From contig JAAFIA010000022.1 in assembly GCA_013298545.1 (NCBI GenBank), positions 1-55,650 of the forward strand: DNA of 55,650 nt. The letters are read 5' to 3'. Origin of the DNA: Bacteroidota bacterium. GTDB taxonomy: Bacteria > Bacteroidota > Bacteroidia > Palsa-965. The notes under the pieces are model-generated. The model saw only the letters and a program-made list of their open reading frames with translations, searched no databases and had not been told where the DNA came from. The position numbers were made by a program, and so were the translations under genes. Positions 1 through 9,330 of the stretch are shown here, one piece after another (the first letter of the stretch is position 1; each line of letters begins with the position of its first letter).

Positions 1-39
1 GGTTAGGCCTTGCCGCTGCTTTTTTTTGCCCTCACATCA

Positions 40-1599
40 TCAATGTACGATGATGATTTTCTTCTGAATGTCGGTACAACTATTCAACACCCGCAAGACA
101 TAAACACCTGCCGGTTGACCCGAAAAATCAAGTTCGCGCTTGTAAATCCCCCAATCAAGTTTTACCTGTTCCTCAACAACAAGTCGGCCACGCATATCTG
201 TAATCTGGTACAATACATACGCGTCGTGTGTTGGCGAATCGAAATAAACCGTTACGCGCGAACTGCTTGGAACCGGATAGACATGAATCGATTCTTCGCC
301 CAGCGGGCTAACCGCATTGTTTTGCATACACGCCAATCCCGACGCGCACAACTGCTCCCGCAACTGATGGTAACGCTCACCAATAAAGGTTTTCAATCCC
401 GGTATTTTCGATAAAATCCATCCATTATAACTCGTGAAACCAAGATTGCCCTCAAACTGCGTATTGGAGTACATCTGATTGGATTGCGGCTCGGCATACA
501 CATACGGACGAATAACATCTGCCAAACTATCTATTTGCGCATACATGACTGAGGGGCGAAAATCTTCATTCAAATAGGTACAAATTGCCTCTAAATACGT
601 TTGCCGAAATTCATCAAATGCAAATAAATTTTTGTTGAGCGGAACACGATCTGGCGGATTAGGCATATAAAACAAATCCAATTCCTGGGATGCCGCTTGC
701 CCCCAAAGCGGAAATACCCCAAAGGCCAAACCCACATCCCAACTGATCCATTCAAATTTTCCGCTTGTACTATCGTCGTATAAATAATAATTGTGCGGAT
801 TGAACAAGTACGAATCCAGATTCACAAACACATTGTTTGCAGCCAATGTCCATAAATAAGCATTTACATCCAAGCGCTCGCGTATGCGTGTCGGAAATTG
901 ATCGCCGCTGTTGTTGATGCGATCAATCAAATCAACCAAACCCGTCCAATCGTTGGCCGTTTCATTGGTTGTCAATTCATAAGCATTGTAATACGTTTGT
1001 GGTGCAGCCCCAAACCATTGTAGAGTTCCATTCGGATCGCCTTTGTATAGATTGCCCTCATTATCGCCAAACGTTTGTTGCAAAAATGTTTTATCAATGG
1101 ATTCAATCATTTTATACAAGCCCACATATTCTTGGTTGAAATAAACCGCAGCATAAGTACATCGCGGAGCTGGAAGTCCATGCCGCCGCAATACATCGAG
1201 CATCAATTTTTCGCGCAGCATGGTTGGGTCGTAGGCACTGTTGTTGAGGTGCACAGATTTTAAACCATCGAATTTTTGTCCGTTGATGTAAGCATTAAAT
1301 TTCAGTTTCAAGGGTTTCTTGGTTCCCGGATGTCCAACATAACTTGCATTTCCTTTTAGCCTCACGCCTACGCTATCCATCACACGTCCATCAAGCGTTA
1401 CAATTGCCGGAATATAAATATCTTGGCCTGTTTGGTCGCCCAATGCTTTATTGGCCGTAAGCGTATCCCACCAACCCAACTGCGCAAAATCGATGTAAAC
1501 GGAATGTACGCCCCCCACCCCAAACAGGCTATCGCCTGTCCCCTGCCCACGAAGGCATGCAGAAATCAAAAGAGCAGTAAGAAAAAAAGTAAAACGCAT
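40..1599 (-). CDS. CotH-kinase-family secreted protein with T9SS sorting domain
   Basis: A 519-residue protein. The start at 1599 puts a hydrophobic leader ([18 protein letters not shown]) at the N-terminus; an in-frame ATG at 1650 would only add a non-leader extension. The LISAC stretch could also serve as a lipobox. The body has CotH-family features: VRLKGNAS near residue 80, [38 protein letters not shown] and a [11 protein letters not shown] segment that should carry the metal-binding acidic residue of the atypical kinase fold. The last ~80 residues (from [14 protein letters not shown] to KKIIIVH) look like a type A T9SS sorting domain, so export to the surface or medium is inferred. CotH proteins phosphorylate protein substrates in spore coats; the substrate here is unknown. 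It is transcribed divergently from recR. Confidence 0.85.
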   Translation of the reverse strand: MRFTFFLTALLISACLRGQGTGDSLFGVGGVHSVYIDFAQLGWWDTLTANKALGDQTGQDIYIPAIVTLDGRVMDSVGVRLKGNASYVGHPGTKKPLKLKFNAYINGQKFDGLKSVHLNNSAYDPTMLREKLMLDVLRRHGLPAPRCTYAAVYFNQEYVGLYKMIESIDKTFLQQTFGDNEGNLYKGDPNGTLQWFGAAPQTYYNAYELTTNETANDWTGLVDLIDRINNSGDQFPTRIRERLDVNAYLWTLAANNVFVNLDSYLFNPHNYYLYDDSTSGKFEWISWDVGLAFGVFPLWGQAASQELDLFYMPNPPDRVPLNKNLFAFDEFRQTYLEAICTYLNEDFRPSVMYAQIDSLADVIRPYVYAEPQSNQMYSNTQFEGNLGFTSYNGWILSKIPGLKTFIGERYHQLREQLCASGLACMQNNAVSPLGEESIHVYPVPSSSRVTVYFDSPTHDAYVLYQITDMRGRLVVEEQVKLDWGIYKRELDFSGQPAGVYVLRVLNSCTDIQKKIIIVH

Positions 1600-1666
1600 C
1601 TTTTCGCCTGTTGAAAACAAATGTAATAAATCGGCAATGCCCTGCCACAATCCACCGCCGACGACT

Positions 1667-1674
1667 TATTTTTG
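1667..1674 (+). promoter_or_regulatory. Bacteroidota -7 box (TATTTTTG) of recR
   Basis: TATTTTTG matches TAnnTTTG and ends 8 bases before the recR ATG at 1683. Transcription should begin at or within a few bases of the start codon, leaving almost no 5' leader. No clear -33 TTG is visible. Confidence 0.6.
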
Positions 1675-1682
1675 CAGCTACA

Positions 1683-2306
1683 ATGATTCAATACCCATCC
1701 AAACTCATTGAAGAAGCCGTAGAAGCCTTCGCCCAATTGCCCGGCGTTGGTCGTCGTACCGCTTTACGCTACGTTTTACATTTACTCAAACAAGACCCCG
1801 CGCTCGTCAAACGTTTTGGCGAAACCCTCAGCCGTTTTCGCGACGAACTCAAACATTGTACCCGTTGCCACAACGTCAGCGATACCGACATCTGTAGCAT
1901 TTGCAGCAATCCACGCCGCGATGCCACGCTCGTTTGTGTCGTAGAAGATGTACGCGATGTCATGGCCATCGAAAACACCCAACAATTCAATGGCTTGTAT
2001 CACGTGCTCGGTGGCATCATTTCGCCTATGGACGGAATCGGTCCAAACGATTTACACATTGATAGTTTGGTCGAACGCGTTGCCTCGGGCGAGACACAAG
2101 AAGTCATCATGGCCCTCAGCACAACCATGGAAGGCGATACCACCAATTTTTTTATTTATAAAAAGTTGGGCGTTTATCCCATTCGCATGACCACCATTGC
2201 TCGTGGTGTGGCCATTGGCGACGAAATCGAATATGCCGACGAAATTACGTTGGGCCGTTCTATTCTGAATCGCGTGCCTTACGAGCGTAGCATTTCTGTT
2301 CGTTAA
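1683..2306 (+). CDS. recR: Recombination mediator RecR
   Basis: A 207-residue protein with the full RecR architecture: helix-hairpin-helix at the N-terminus ([17 protein letters not shown]), a four-cysteine zinc finger (CTRC then CSIC, near residues 54-70), and a Toprim domain with [15 protein letters not shown] and the [16 protein letters not shown] loop. RecR acts with RecO (and RecF) to load RecA on SSB-coated single-stranded DNA at gaps. The start at 1683 gives the normal family length; the upstream in-frame ATG at 1611 lies in front of the promoter box and is rejected. lpxK follows 39 bases downstream on the same strand. Confidence 0.97.
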   Translation: MIQYPSKLIEEAVEAFAQLPGVGRRTALRYVLHLLKQDPALVKRFGETLSRFRDELKHCTRCHNVSDTDICSICSNPRRDATLVCVVEDVRDVMAIENTQQFNGLYHVLGGIISPMDGIGPNDLHIDSLVERVASGETQEVIMALSTTMEGDTTNFFIYKKLGVYPIRMTTIARGVAIGDEIEYADEITLGRSILNRVPYERSISVR

Positions 2307-2345
2307 ACAACCGAGCACCCTACAAAAACTGTAAATTCGCGCTTC

Positions 2346-3440
2346 ATGAATCTGATCCGCGTTTTGCTTTGGCCCATTTCTATCCTTTACGGATGGATTG
2401 TTGCTATTCGCAATCGTTGTTTTGATTATGGTATTTTTAAAAGCACTTCTTTTGCATCGCCTTTGCTCATTGGCGTTGGAAACCTAACTGCGGGTGGAAC
2501 GGGAAAAACTCCACATGTAGAATACCTCGTCAAACTTTTAGCGGCCTATAAAATTGCTACGCTGAGTCGTGGTTATGGACGCAAAACAAGTGGTTTTCTT
2601 GAAGCCAATAACGACTCAACAGCAATGGATATTGGCGATGAGCCGCGCCAATTTCGGCATCGTTTTCCGCAACACGTTTGTGTAGCCGTAGATGAAAAAC
2701 GCGTACACGGTGTGAATCAGCTCCGACAAAAATACCCCGATCTCGATGTGGTGATTCTCGATGATGTTTTCCAACACCGAAAGATAAAACCTGGTTTACA
2801 AATTCTGCTCACCGATTATACGCGCTTATTTTACAACGACCAATTGTTGCCAACCGGATTGCTCCGCGAATCGAAATCGGGAGCAGCTCGCGCCGATATT
2901 ATCATTGTTACCAAAACACCCAATATCTTTTCGCCGCTCGAACGCAAACGCATCATACGTGAATTGAAACCGTTGCCGCATCAGCAAATTTATTTTTCAA
3001 CCATTCGGTATGGCGATTTTATTCCGTTTGGTCAGAAATCAACTTCGGCCATGCTTGGGCGCGATTATTATTTTGAACGCGGTTATACAATTGTACTATT
3101 AACCGGAATTGCCAATTCGCAACCGCTCGAATTTTACCTGCGCGATAAAGCCGAAAAACTAATCACTGTAAGATACAAGGATCACCACCAATTTTCTGTT
3201 GCTGATTTGCAAAAATTGCAGACCTTGTTTGCCGAAATTCCGAACGAAAAGAAAATTATTTTGACCACCGAAAAAGATGCCATGCGCCTCGATTTTCCCG
3301 AACTTCGTGAGCAATTGGCCGGACTTCCGGTGCATTACATTCCCATAGAAATTACATTTCACGATAAAGACACCGAATTATTCAACCAACAAATTCTCGA
3401 TTATGTACGAAAAAATTCAGGCAACAGTCGCATTCATTAA
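2346..3440 (+). CDS. lpxK: Tetraacyldisaccharide 4'-kinase (lipid A synthesis)
   Basis: A 364-residue LpxK, which phosphorylates the 4' position of tetraacyldisaccharide-1-phosphate to give lipid IVA at the inner membrane. The N-terminal hydrophobic helix (MNLIRVLLWPISILYGWIVA) is the usual membrane anchor, and the Walker A loop reads GNLTAGGTGKTP near residue 47. LSRGYGRK, DVVILDDVFQHRKI and the C-terminal TTEKDAMRL motif are also present. The gene shows that the organism makes lipid A. Its last 38 bases overlap the start of the purine nucleoside phosphorylase gene in another frame. An off-consensus promoter (TAAATTCG) ends 6 bases before the ATG. Confidence 0.96.
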   Translation: MNLIRVLLWPISILYGWIVAIRNRCFDYGIFKSTSFASPLLIGVGNLTAGGTGKTPHVEYLVKLLAAYKIATLSRGYGRKTSGFLEANNDSTAMDIGDEPRQFRHRFPQHVCVAVDEKRVHGVNQLRQKYPDLDVVILDDVFQHRKIKPGLQILLTDYTRLFYNDQLLPTGLLRESKSGAARADIIIVTKTPNIFSPLERKRIIRELKPLPHQQIYFSTIRYGDFIPFGQKSTSAMLGRDYYFERGYTIVLLTGIANSQPLEFYLRDKAEKLITVRYKDHHQFSVADLQKLQTLFAEIPNEKKIILTTEKDAMRLDFPELREQLAGLPVHYIPIEITFHDKDTELFNQQILDYVRKNSGNSRIH

Positions 3441-4218
3441 CGAAAAGACAAACGGTTTTCAACCCGAACTGGGAATCATTCTGGGCACAGGTCTAGGCGG
3501 ATTGGTGCACGAAATTGAGGCCGAATACGTTTTGCCTTACGAAACCATTTTAAACTTTCCCGTATCAACCGTAGAAGGCCATTCTGGAAAACTCATTTTC
3601 GGAAAACTGGGCGGAAAAAATGTGGTGGCGATGCAAGGCCGTTTTCACTTTTATGAAGGATACGGCATGAGCGAAGTGGTATTTCCGGTGCGTGTCATGA
3701 AATATCTCGGCATCAAAAATTTATTTTTATCGAATGCAAGTGGTGGTGTAAATCCAAATTTTGAAGTGGGCGATCTCATGCTCATCACCGACCACATCAA
3801 TTTGTTTCCGGCGCATCCGCTCAATGGTAAAAACGACGAACGCTTTGGCCCACGATTCCCTGATATGAGCGAAGCATACGATCACCAACTCCTTGCACAA
3901 GCAAAAGCAACTGCGGCCAAACTCGATATTCACCTGCAAGAAGGTGTTTATGTCGGATTAACAGGACCAACATTTGAAACGCCAGCCGAATACAAGTATG
4001 TACGCATCATTGGCGGCGACACCGTTGGTATGAGTACGGTGCCCGAAGTAATTGCAGCACGACATCTGAATTTACCATGCTTCGCGATTTCGGTCATTAC
4101 CGATTTGGGTGTTCCCGGAAAAATCATCGAAGTGTCGCACGAAGAAGTGCAGAAAGTAGCCAAGGTTGCTGAAAAGAAAATGACCTTGCTAATGAAAACG
4201 ATGATCGCTGAAATGTAA
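3403..4218 (+). CDS. punA: Purine-nucleoside phosphorylase
   Basis: A 271-residue trimeric-type (PNP/MTAP family) purine nucleoside phosphorylase that cleaves inosine, guanosine or deoxy forms with phosphate for purine salvage in the cytoplasm. Visible motifs: GIILGTGLGGL (phosphate loop), VEGHSGKLIFG, the GRFHFYEGY segment, LSNASGGVNPNFEVGDLMLITDHIN, GPTFETPAEY and VGMSTVPEVIAARH. The length is normal for the family. The start at 3403 lies inside lpxK (38-base overlap); it is supported because MYEKIQATVAFI begins the expected N-terminal helix. Translational coupling with lpxK is likely, although the two pathways are unrelated. Confidence 0.95.
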   Translation: MYEKIQATVAFINEKTNGFQPELGIILGTGLGGLVHEIEAEYVLPYETILNFPVSTVEGHSGKLIFGKLGGKNVVAMQGRFHFYEGYGMSEVVFPVRVMKYLGIKNLFLSNASGGVNPNFEVGDLMLITDHINLFPAHPLNGKNDERFGPRFPDMSEAYDHQLLAQAKATAAKLDIHLQEGVYVGLTGPTFETPAEYKYVRIIGGDTVGMSTVPEVIAARHLNLPCFAISVITDLGVPGKIIEVSHEEVQKVAKVAEKKMTLLMKTMIAEM

Positions 4219-4272
4219 TCGTCCTTTTTCTTATATTTACTAGACAATTGGTTATACCCGAACTCTAAAATC

Positions 4273-5682
4273 ATGAAAAAAATATACGCATTCGTAGTTG
4301 CGCTAGCATTTTTTACGAACCTTGCAGCACAAAATTATTCCTCGCAAAACGTAACCCTATTGGGGCATTGGTACAATCCTGCCGAAGAAGACGAGCCTGT
4401 TTATGGCATCAGCTACCAAGGGTGTTATGGTTGGCACAACCCACAAGACAACCGCGAATACGCGATTATTGGTGGTTCTTCTGGAACGTATTTCATCGAC
4501 ATTACAAATCCTACGGCTCCAGTTCAAGCCGATTATGTAGCTGGAACACACCAAAATTGCATCTGGCACGAAGTAAAAACCTACGATAAGTATTGCTACA
4601 TCATCAGCGACGATTCGCCAAACAATAGTTTTCAGATTGTTGACATGAGTTATTTGCCCGATTCGGTACATGTGGTTTACGATGGTACTTCGATCTTTGA
4701 AAATGCACATACACTATTTGTTGATGGTACAAAACTCTGGTGCGCTAGTGTAACCTTGCCAAACAGCACCTACTATTCCATGGCCGTTTATGATTTGAGC
4801 AATCCGGTTGCACCAACGCTTATTCGTACACTCAATCAAGATTACCCCGCTATCGGAACTGTACACGATATGTTTGTGCGCAACGATACCTGTTACGCTT
4901 CTTGTGGTTATGATGGTTTGCATATTTATAAATTTGGCTCAAACTTTACCGAAATTGGGCAATTAACAAGCTATCCCGATCAAGGCTACAACCACAGCAG
5001 CTTTCTTACATCAGATGGTAATACATTGATCTTTATGGACGAAGTTCCAGTCAATCGTCGCGTGAAATCAATTGATGTTTCCAATATTGCCAACATCTCC
5101 ATCAATCAAACATTCACTTCTACAATTGGTTGTACACCGCACAATCCATACATCATCGGAAACAACACACTTGTTGCGGCTTATTACCAAGATGGCTTAC
5201 AGATTTTCAACATCAGCAATCCTTCCAATATTGTGCGCACGGGCTATTTTGATACCGATACATTAAATAACCAAAGCAATGGTTATCCGCAAGCGTATCA
5301 TGGCTGTTGGGGTGCTTACGAAGCCTTACCGAGTGGAACCATCATTGCATCAGACATGCAAAATGGTTTGTATCTTTTTGACATTTCACAAGCAATTTCG
5401 CTGAATGTTCCGGCACAACAATCTGGTCTTTCGAGTTCGGCCAATGCTTACCCGAATCCATTTGACAATAGCTTTTCGGTGAGTCTCGATCTAGCCAAAA
5501 AACAAACTGTCGTTTATTCGATTTACGACAATACTGGTCGTTTGGTTTATGAAGGGCGAAGCATACAACCCACAGGAACATCGCTTTTAGAAATTGATGC
5601 CGAAAATTTTGCAAACGGAATTTATACCATCAAAATTACTGGCGAAGATTTTGCGTCAAGTGTCAAATTGATCAAACAGTAA
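4273..5682 (+). CDS. LVIVD-repeat (choice-of-anchor B type) secreted protein with T9SS domain
   Basis: A 469-residue protein with a signal peptide (MKKIYAFVVALAFFTNLAAQ). The body has beta-propeller-like repeats of the LVIVD/choice-of-anchor B kind: YGWHNPQDNREYAIIGGSSG, TYFIDITNPTAP, QIVDMSYLPDSVH, MAVYDLSNPVAPTLI, HIYKFG, KSIDVSNIANIS, QIFNISNPSNIV and LYLFDISQAI. A T9SS sorting domain follows (NAYPNPFDNSFSVSL ... VKLIKQ). Such proteins are exported and probably bind ligands or sugars, but no enzymatic site is visible and the role is unknown. It stands alone between punA and a convergent VanX-like gene, with a strong terminator behind it. Confidence 0.88.
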   Translation: MKKIYAFVVALAFFTNLAAQNYSSQNVTLLGHWYNPAEEDEPVYGISYQGCYGWHNPQDNREYAIIGGSSGTYFIDITNPTAPVQADYVAGTHQNCIWHEVKTYDKYCYIISDDSPNNSFQIVDMSYLPDSVHVVYDGTSIFENAHTLFVDGTKLWCASVTLPNSTYYSMAVYDLSNPVAPTLIRTLNQDYPAIGTVHDMFVRNDTCYASCGYDGLHIYKFGSNFTEIGQLTSYPDQGYNHSSFLTSDGNTLIFMDEVPVNRRVKSIDVSNIANISINQTFTSTIGCTPHNPYIIGNNTLVAAYYQDGLQIFNISNPSNIVRTGYFDTDTLNNQSNGYPQAYHGCWGAYEALPSGTIIASDMQNGLYLFDISQAISLNVPAQQSGLSSSANAYPNPFDNSFSVSLDLAKKQTVVYSIYDNTGRLVYEGRSIQPTGTSLLEIDAENFANGIYTIKITGEDFASSVKLIKQ

Positions 5683-5700
5683 ACGTTCTAATTCATCAAA

Positions 5701-5731
5701 AAACGGATCGGTATAACTTATCGATCCGTTT
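5701..5731. terminator. Bidirectional intrinsic terminator
   Basis: A 10-bp perfect stem (AAACGGATCG paired with CGATCCGTTT) around an 11-base loop, with an A-run before it and a T-run after it. It sits between the convergent LVIVD and VanX-like genes and can serve both. Confidence 0.85.
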
Positions 5732-5740
5732 TTTTGTGCA

Positions 5741-6505
5741 TCATTTTACGAGTGGATAATTTTCTGCGGCAAACGCACGTGTACATGCATTGAAATGCCA
5801 CCATTCTGTTTGAATGCCCCAAAATCCCCCCGCCCGCATGGCCGCCCGCAAAATTTGACGGTTCTGAATGTGTGCTTGTGTCAATTCGCCCTTCGCCAAC
5901 AATTCTTGCTCTTTTACCGGATGCGCTTCTTCGCCAAAAAAATCATACGGCGTGCCCATATCTAAGGGCCTTCCCAACGAGTCCAAAATACTCACATCTA
6001 CCGCCGCACCATAATTGTGAATCGAACCGCGTGCTGGATTGGATAAGTATTTTGTTTTTTCTGCGCGTGGAAGTTTCACCGTATCCCACATCAATTGCTG
6101 AATGTGTAAGGGCCGAACAGCATCATACACCACCAAACGATAGGACGTATGTATTGCCTGAAGGGCGTGTTGTGCTTTCGCCAATTTTTCGGCCACATCT
6201 TTTTGCAAATACGCATGCGTCAAATCACCATACATATCCAACTTCATGAAATTATCCGTTGTTGAATATTTTAAATCGACAACAAGTGTTGAATCGAGTG
6301 TTTGTACATCAACCAACCCTGCTGCTTGCAATTCCAATTCAAGCACCGATAGTTTAAGTGCTATTTTTTTATTCGCAGAATCAACGGATGGCGTATCTCT
6401 TTTGACAGGCTTAGTCATGTTGGCTGCGTTCTTTTTTGGAGATGTATCCAGTTGACATGCCGCTAGAAAAAAGAGCATCAAAAAACACATGACATGATTG
6501 CGCAT
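5741..6505 (-). CDS. VanX/DdpX-like D-alanyl-D-alanine dipeptidase, lipoprotein
   Basis: A 254-residue protein of the peptidase M15D family. The start at 6505 gives a lipoprotein leader (MCFLMLFFLAAC); the longer upstream reading lies beyond the promoter box and is rejected. Zinc-site motifs are present: SIHNYGAAVDV (the SxHxxGxAxD signature) near residue 165, and TEWWHF near the C-terminus, with VYDAVRPL supplying the conserved arginine. These enzymes hydrolyse D-Ala-D-Ala. As an envelope lipoprotein without vanH/vanA neighbours, the likely role is recycling peptidoglycan fragments rather than glycopeptide resistance (inference). Confidence 0.88.
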   Translation of the reverse strand: MRNHVMCFLMLFFLAACQLDTSPKKNAANMTKPVKRDTPSVDSANKKIALKLSVLELELQAAGLVDVQTLDSTLVVDLKYSTTDNFMKLDMYGDLTHAYLQKDVAEKLAKAQHALQAIHTSYRLVVYDAVRPLHIQQLMWDTVKLPRAEKTKYLSNPARGSIHNYGAAVDVSILDSLGRPLDMGTPYDFFGEEAHPVKEQELLAKGELTQAHIQNRQILRAAMRAGGFWGIQTEWWHFNACTRAFAAENYPLVK

Positions 6506-6509
6506 GACA

Positions 6510-6517
6510 CAAAGGTA
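6510..6517 (-). promoter_or_regulatory. -7 box (TACCTTTG) of the VanX-like gene
   Basis: On the minus strand TACCTTTG ends only 4 bases before the ATG at 6505, so the transcript should start at the initiation codon. This also fixes the lipoprotein start. Confidence 0.6.
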
Positions 6518-6548
6518 ATTGATCTCTATATTTTCCGATCTTCGCATC

Positions 6549-7049
6549 ATGTTTCGATCCATCGCCGATTTTCTAGCCGTTTGGGAATACGAGTACCAAG
6601 CCACGCTCAATTTGTTTCAACTTATTGACGAAAAAAAATTTCATGTCAAGCCACACGATAATATCCGAAGTATTTCGCGGCTGGCTTCGCACATCACAGA
6701 AACCATTGGCGAAATGCTGGAACGTACAGGATTGAAAATTGATGGGTTTGAAGAAACACAGGATGTTTTTCTAACCAAATCTGAATTACTCCAAGCTTAC
6801 GAGCACCATGCAAAATCGGCAATGCATGCTGTGCAGAAAAACTGGAAAGACGAAAACTTAAATGATGAGGTGATGATGTATGGCGAAACGTGGACAAAAG
6901 GAAAAGTTCTTGATGTACTTGTTCATCACCAAACACATCACCGCGGACAACTAACCACCATCATGCGGTTGCACAATATGCCTGTAATTGGAATGTACGG
7001 TCCAGCTTATGACGAATGGGTGCAGCTGAATATTCCACCGATGGATTAA
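6549..7049 (+). CDS. DinB-family four-helix protein
   Basis: A 166-residue protein of the DinB/YfiT-like fold. The three metal-binding histidines expected for the fold are visible: one in SRLASHITETIGE near residue 48 and two in VLVHHQTHHRGQL near residues 125-131. Members include thiol-dependent transferases and damage-induced proteins of unknown function; the substrate cannot be read from the sequence. The ATG at 6549 is preferred over 6519 because the DinB helix begins at FRSIADFLAVWEYEY. It is divergent from the VanX-like gene. Confidence 0.85.
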   Translation: MFRSIADFLAVWEYEYQATLNLFQLIDEKKFHVKPHDNIRSISRLASHITETIGEMLERTGLKIDGFEETQDVFLTKSELLQAYEHHAKSAMHAVQKNWKDENLNDEVMMYGETWTKGKVLDVLVHHQTHHRGQLTTIMRLHNMPVIGMYGPAYDEWVQLNIPPMD

Positions 7050-7051
7050 TA

Positions 7052-7086
7052 AAAAGAACGTCAGCAAAAAATGCTGACGTTCTTTT
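7052..7086. terminator. Intrinsic terminator between convergent genes
   Basis: A 15-bp stem with AAGAACGTCAGCA on the left and TGCTGACGTTCTT on the right, a 5-base A loop and a following T-run. It terminates dinB-like transcription and, in the other direction, the amidase gene. Confidence 0.88.
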
Positions 7087-7099
7087 TTTATGCTTGCGT

Positions 7100-7906
7100 T
7101 TACAGCGCAACTACGCCGCCACTCCAAAAGAAATTGCCGTTGGTATCTTTATACCACGTTGTATTGCCATTCACGGCATCGCCCTGAACAACATCGGTAT
7201 AATCGATAACTGTTCCTGGAGGCACAACATTAACAACAGCAGCGCGTGTACTTGGCGATCCTGAGCGGATATTGAGTTTTACGGTTGCTTTGACCTTACC
7301 TGTTTTGGGTGGAACAACAGTAACCGTATTGAGGCTTTGTTCGCCTGCACATTCCGCGTATTCAGCAACCACATCGCGAAGTAATTGCTCGTAGGTGCGG
7401 CGGCTTTGCATCAATCCGGTAACGGGATCTGTTTTGCGGGTTGGATCGAGAAAGCAATGACCCGTTATGGCTTTTTGTGGATCGAGGTTAAATTTCCAGC
7501 AGATGAATGCAATCACCCAGACATAACGCTTGTAAGCTTCGTCAGCATTTATTTTCGATCCGTAGCAATACTCCACACCAATTGCGGCATCGTTGGCATT
7601 GACTCCATACAATTGATTATCGGTAGTAACATTGTAAAAGACATGCCATGCTTTTTCGGGCGTACCCGTAAGCGCGGGCACACATTCGATAATTTCTTTA
7701 TCATCGACAAATAAATGCGCGGAGGCACTCATCTCATCTCTTGAATTTTCATAATAACTCACATTGCCCTTAGCAGTTGAATTGGGATTTCCCGTATCGT
7801 GCGCAACGATGAAAACTACTTTCGGAATAATTTTGCCCGAACGTCGCTTGCTGGGTGTAGTCAGGTATCTGGAAACAATTGGGTATTTGATCGTAAACTG
7901 GCTCAT
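7100..7906 (-). CDS. N-acetylmuramoyl-L-alanine amidase (Amidase_2) with C-terminal SH3-type domain, no signal peptide
   Basis: A 268-residue protein. Residues ~1-165 form an Amidase_2/PGRP-like domain with the zinc ligands in VFIVAHDTGN and TGHCFLDPTRKTDP, plus SAHLFVDD and AAIGVEYCYG. The C-terminal ~65 residues (KVKATVKLNIRSGSPSTRA ... WYKDTNGNFFWSGGVVAL) form a bacterial SH3 domain. It should cut the bond between N-acetylmuramate and L-alanine. There is no signal peptide or membrane segment, which is the layout of a phage endolysin rather than of a housekeeping amidase. It follows the membrane-protein gene by 18 bases in the same operon, suggesting that the partner gives access to the wall (inference). 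Confidence 0.88.
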   Translation of the reverse strand: MSQFTIKYPIVSRYLTTPSKRRSGKIIPKVVFIVAHDTGNPNSTAKGNVSYYENSRDEMSASAHLFVDDKEIIECVPALTGTPEKAWHVFYNVTTDNQLYGVNANDAAIGVEYCYGSKINADEAYKRYVWVIAFICWKFNLDPQKAITGHCFLDPTRKTDPVTGLMQSRRTYEQLLRDVVAEYAECAGEQSLNTVTVVPPKTGKVKATVKLNIRSGSPSTRAAVVNVVPPGTVIDYTDVVQGDAVNGNTTWYKDTNGNFFWSGGVVAL

Positions 7907-7924
7907 GGTGTAGGGGATTTTAAA

Positions 7925-9238
7925 TTAACCAACTGGAGGTTCCTCGTGAATTTCTTCTGTACCATCTGTTGTCGTTTCGGTAACAGGAAGCGTAGCATCT
8001 TGTGTGTCAGGGACACTAACAGGTGTAGTTGATGACGAAGCTGTTGCTGGTGTAGGATTTAAGGGCTGATTGTCGGTTTGGGTACCATTCGTTACTTGCA
8101 ATGGCTTTTCTTGCGTTTTCAAACCAATATATGTTCCTGCACTCAGTCCCATCAAAATAAGCAAGTTGTCATTGAGGTCGGGCATGCTGAAATCGGAAAT
8201 AGAACGACGGACGAAGAACATGCCTATGATGAGCGTCCAAACAACCATTTGTGCCCGATGAATACTCATGCCATTGGCATCGGTTAAAATATCGCGCCAA
8301 AAACTTCCACTCGCTTGGCGAAGAGGCGCGGTGGTTGCGGTATTCAATCCACTCATGCGCTCAACAACGCGCGACGCTCCTGCTGTGGTAACACTAATTC
8401 CAAGAAGATAAAGCGTATCTTCAGTAAGGTTGGGTAAAACACCCGTAATGGCCCAAATGTAGAGAAAAGAAAACACGATGATAAACGTCCAGAAACCAAG
8501 CTGAACGCGCGACAAGCTATATGGTGCTTTCAAATCATTGGTTGGATTGCCTGTATCGTCGCGGAAAATATCGCGGTTTTTTCCAGCCCAAACACTTAAG
8601 ACAAGTATTCCAATCATAAATAAGGTCATCAACCAAAACGAACGTTTCCGCATGATGAGAAAATCAAAATTATAGGCTAGACTTTTTGGAGCGAGCTTGA
8701 GTGGCAATTCTGTCATGGTACAAATACTAACCGTTACAGGCCGTTTCCATCCTTTTTCTGGTTGTTGAAGAATATCCCAAACGTCGTGCTCCTCTCTACC
8801 ATCACTCGTCGTCCGAATCAATTCAAACAAGAGCATGCTGTCGTTGTTTGAGAACATCGGTTTTATATCATCAAACGGCAAGCCATTGATGGAGAGTCTT
8901 AAATTGTTGCGTATTGCTGGATTACTGAAAGCGGAATCTTCGTGATTTAATGTTATGATAATGACATCGCCCAAACCACCTTCTGACATGCGCGCAGTAT
9001 CGCCTTCGCGACGCACACTTTTTATAAATGTACGCGCGCGTATCTGTTTCCAAAGAATCGCTACTGAGTCTTCGGAGTCAATGCTGAGTGGTGTGATGAT
9101 TGTTCGTTCAATCACTTTGACAACCGTATCGGCAGTCGAATCGTCTTTTTTACCGTTTTGAGAAAAAACGAGACCCGTAGTCAACAGCAAGAGTAAGGCT
9201 GTTAAACTAATTTGTTTGTAGGGGTGCATTAAAAACAT
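7925..9238 (-). CDS. Multipass membrane protein with periplasmic N-terminal domain (unknown function)
   Basis: About 437 residues. The leader (MHPYKQISLTALLLLLTTGLVFSQ) is followed by a ~170-residue extracytoplasmic region, then four transmembrane segments: WLMTLFMIGILVLSVWAG, LGFWTFIIVFSFLYIWAITG, LTEDTLYLLGISVTTAGAS and VVWTLIIGMFFV, with a further hydrophobic stretch near NLLILMGLSAGTYIGL. A Pro/Thr/Ser/Glu-rich tail ends the protein. The YSLSRVQLGFWTFI...LLGISVTTAGA membrane block resembles one I recall from other bacterial proteins of unknown role, so the call rests on topology. ATGs at 9229, 9238 and 9277 are possible; 9229 or 9238 best fits the leader. It is co-transcribed with the amidase. 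Confidence 0.75.
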   Translation of the reverse strand: MFLMHPYKQISLTALLLLLTTGLVFSQNGKKDDSTADTVVKVIERTIITPLSIDSEDSVAILWKQIRARTFIKSVRREGDTARMSEGGLGDVIIITLNHEDSAFSNPAIRNNLRLSINGLPFDDIKPMFSNNDSMLLFELIRTTSDGREEHDVWDILQQPEKGWKRPVTVSICTMTELPLKLAPKSLAYNFDFLIMRKRSFWLMTLFMIGILVLSVWAGKNRDIFRDDTGNPTNDLKAPYSLSRVQLGFWTFIIVFSFLYIWAITGVLPNLTEDTLYLLGISVTTAGASRVVERMSGLNTATTAPLRQASGSFWRDILTDANGMSIHRAQMVVWTLIIGMFFVRRSISDFSMPDLNDNLLILMGLSAGTYIGLKTQEKPLQVTNGTQTDNQPLNPTPATASSSTTPVSVPDTQDATLPVTETTTDGTEEIHEEPPVG

Positions 9239-9330
9239 GGAAATGGATTTTAGGATGCAATATAAATCATAAACCATTATAAAATGTGTTTTTTCATTTC
9301 ATAATCGGTAAATTAGTAACTGTTTAAATT

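Noticed and set aside
5741-6505. VanX-like gene considered as glycopeptide resistance
   Set aside because: There are no vanH, vanA-type ligase or two-component genes nearby, and the product is an envelope lipoprotein in an organism with an outer membrane.
7100-9238. Considered as part of a prophage
   Set aside because: The amidase is endolysin-like, but no integrase, capsid, portal, tail or attachment repeat lies nearby, and flanking genes are ordinary chromosomal genes.
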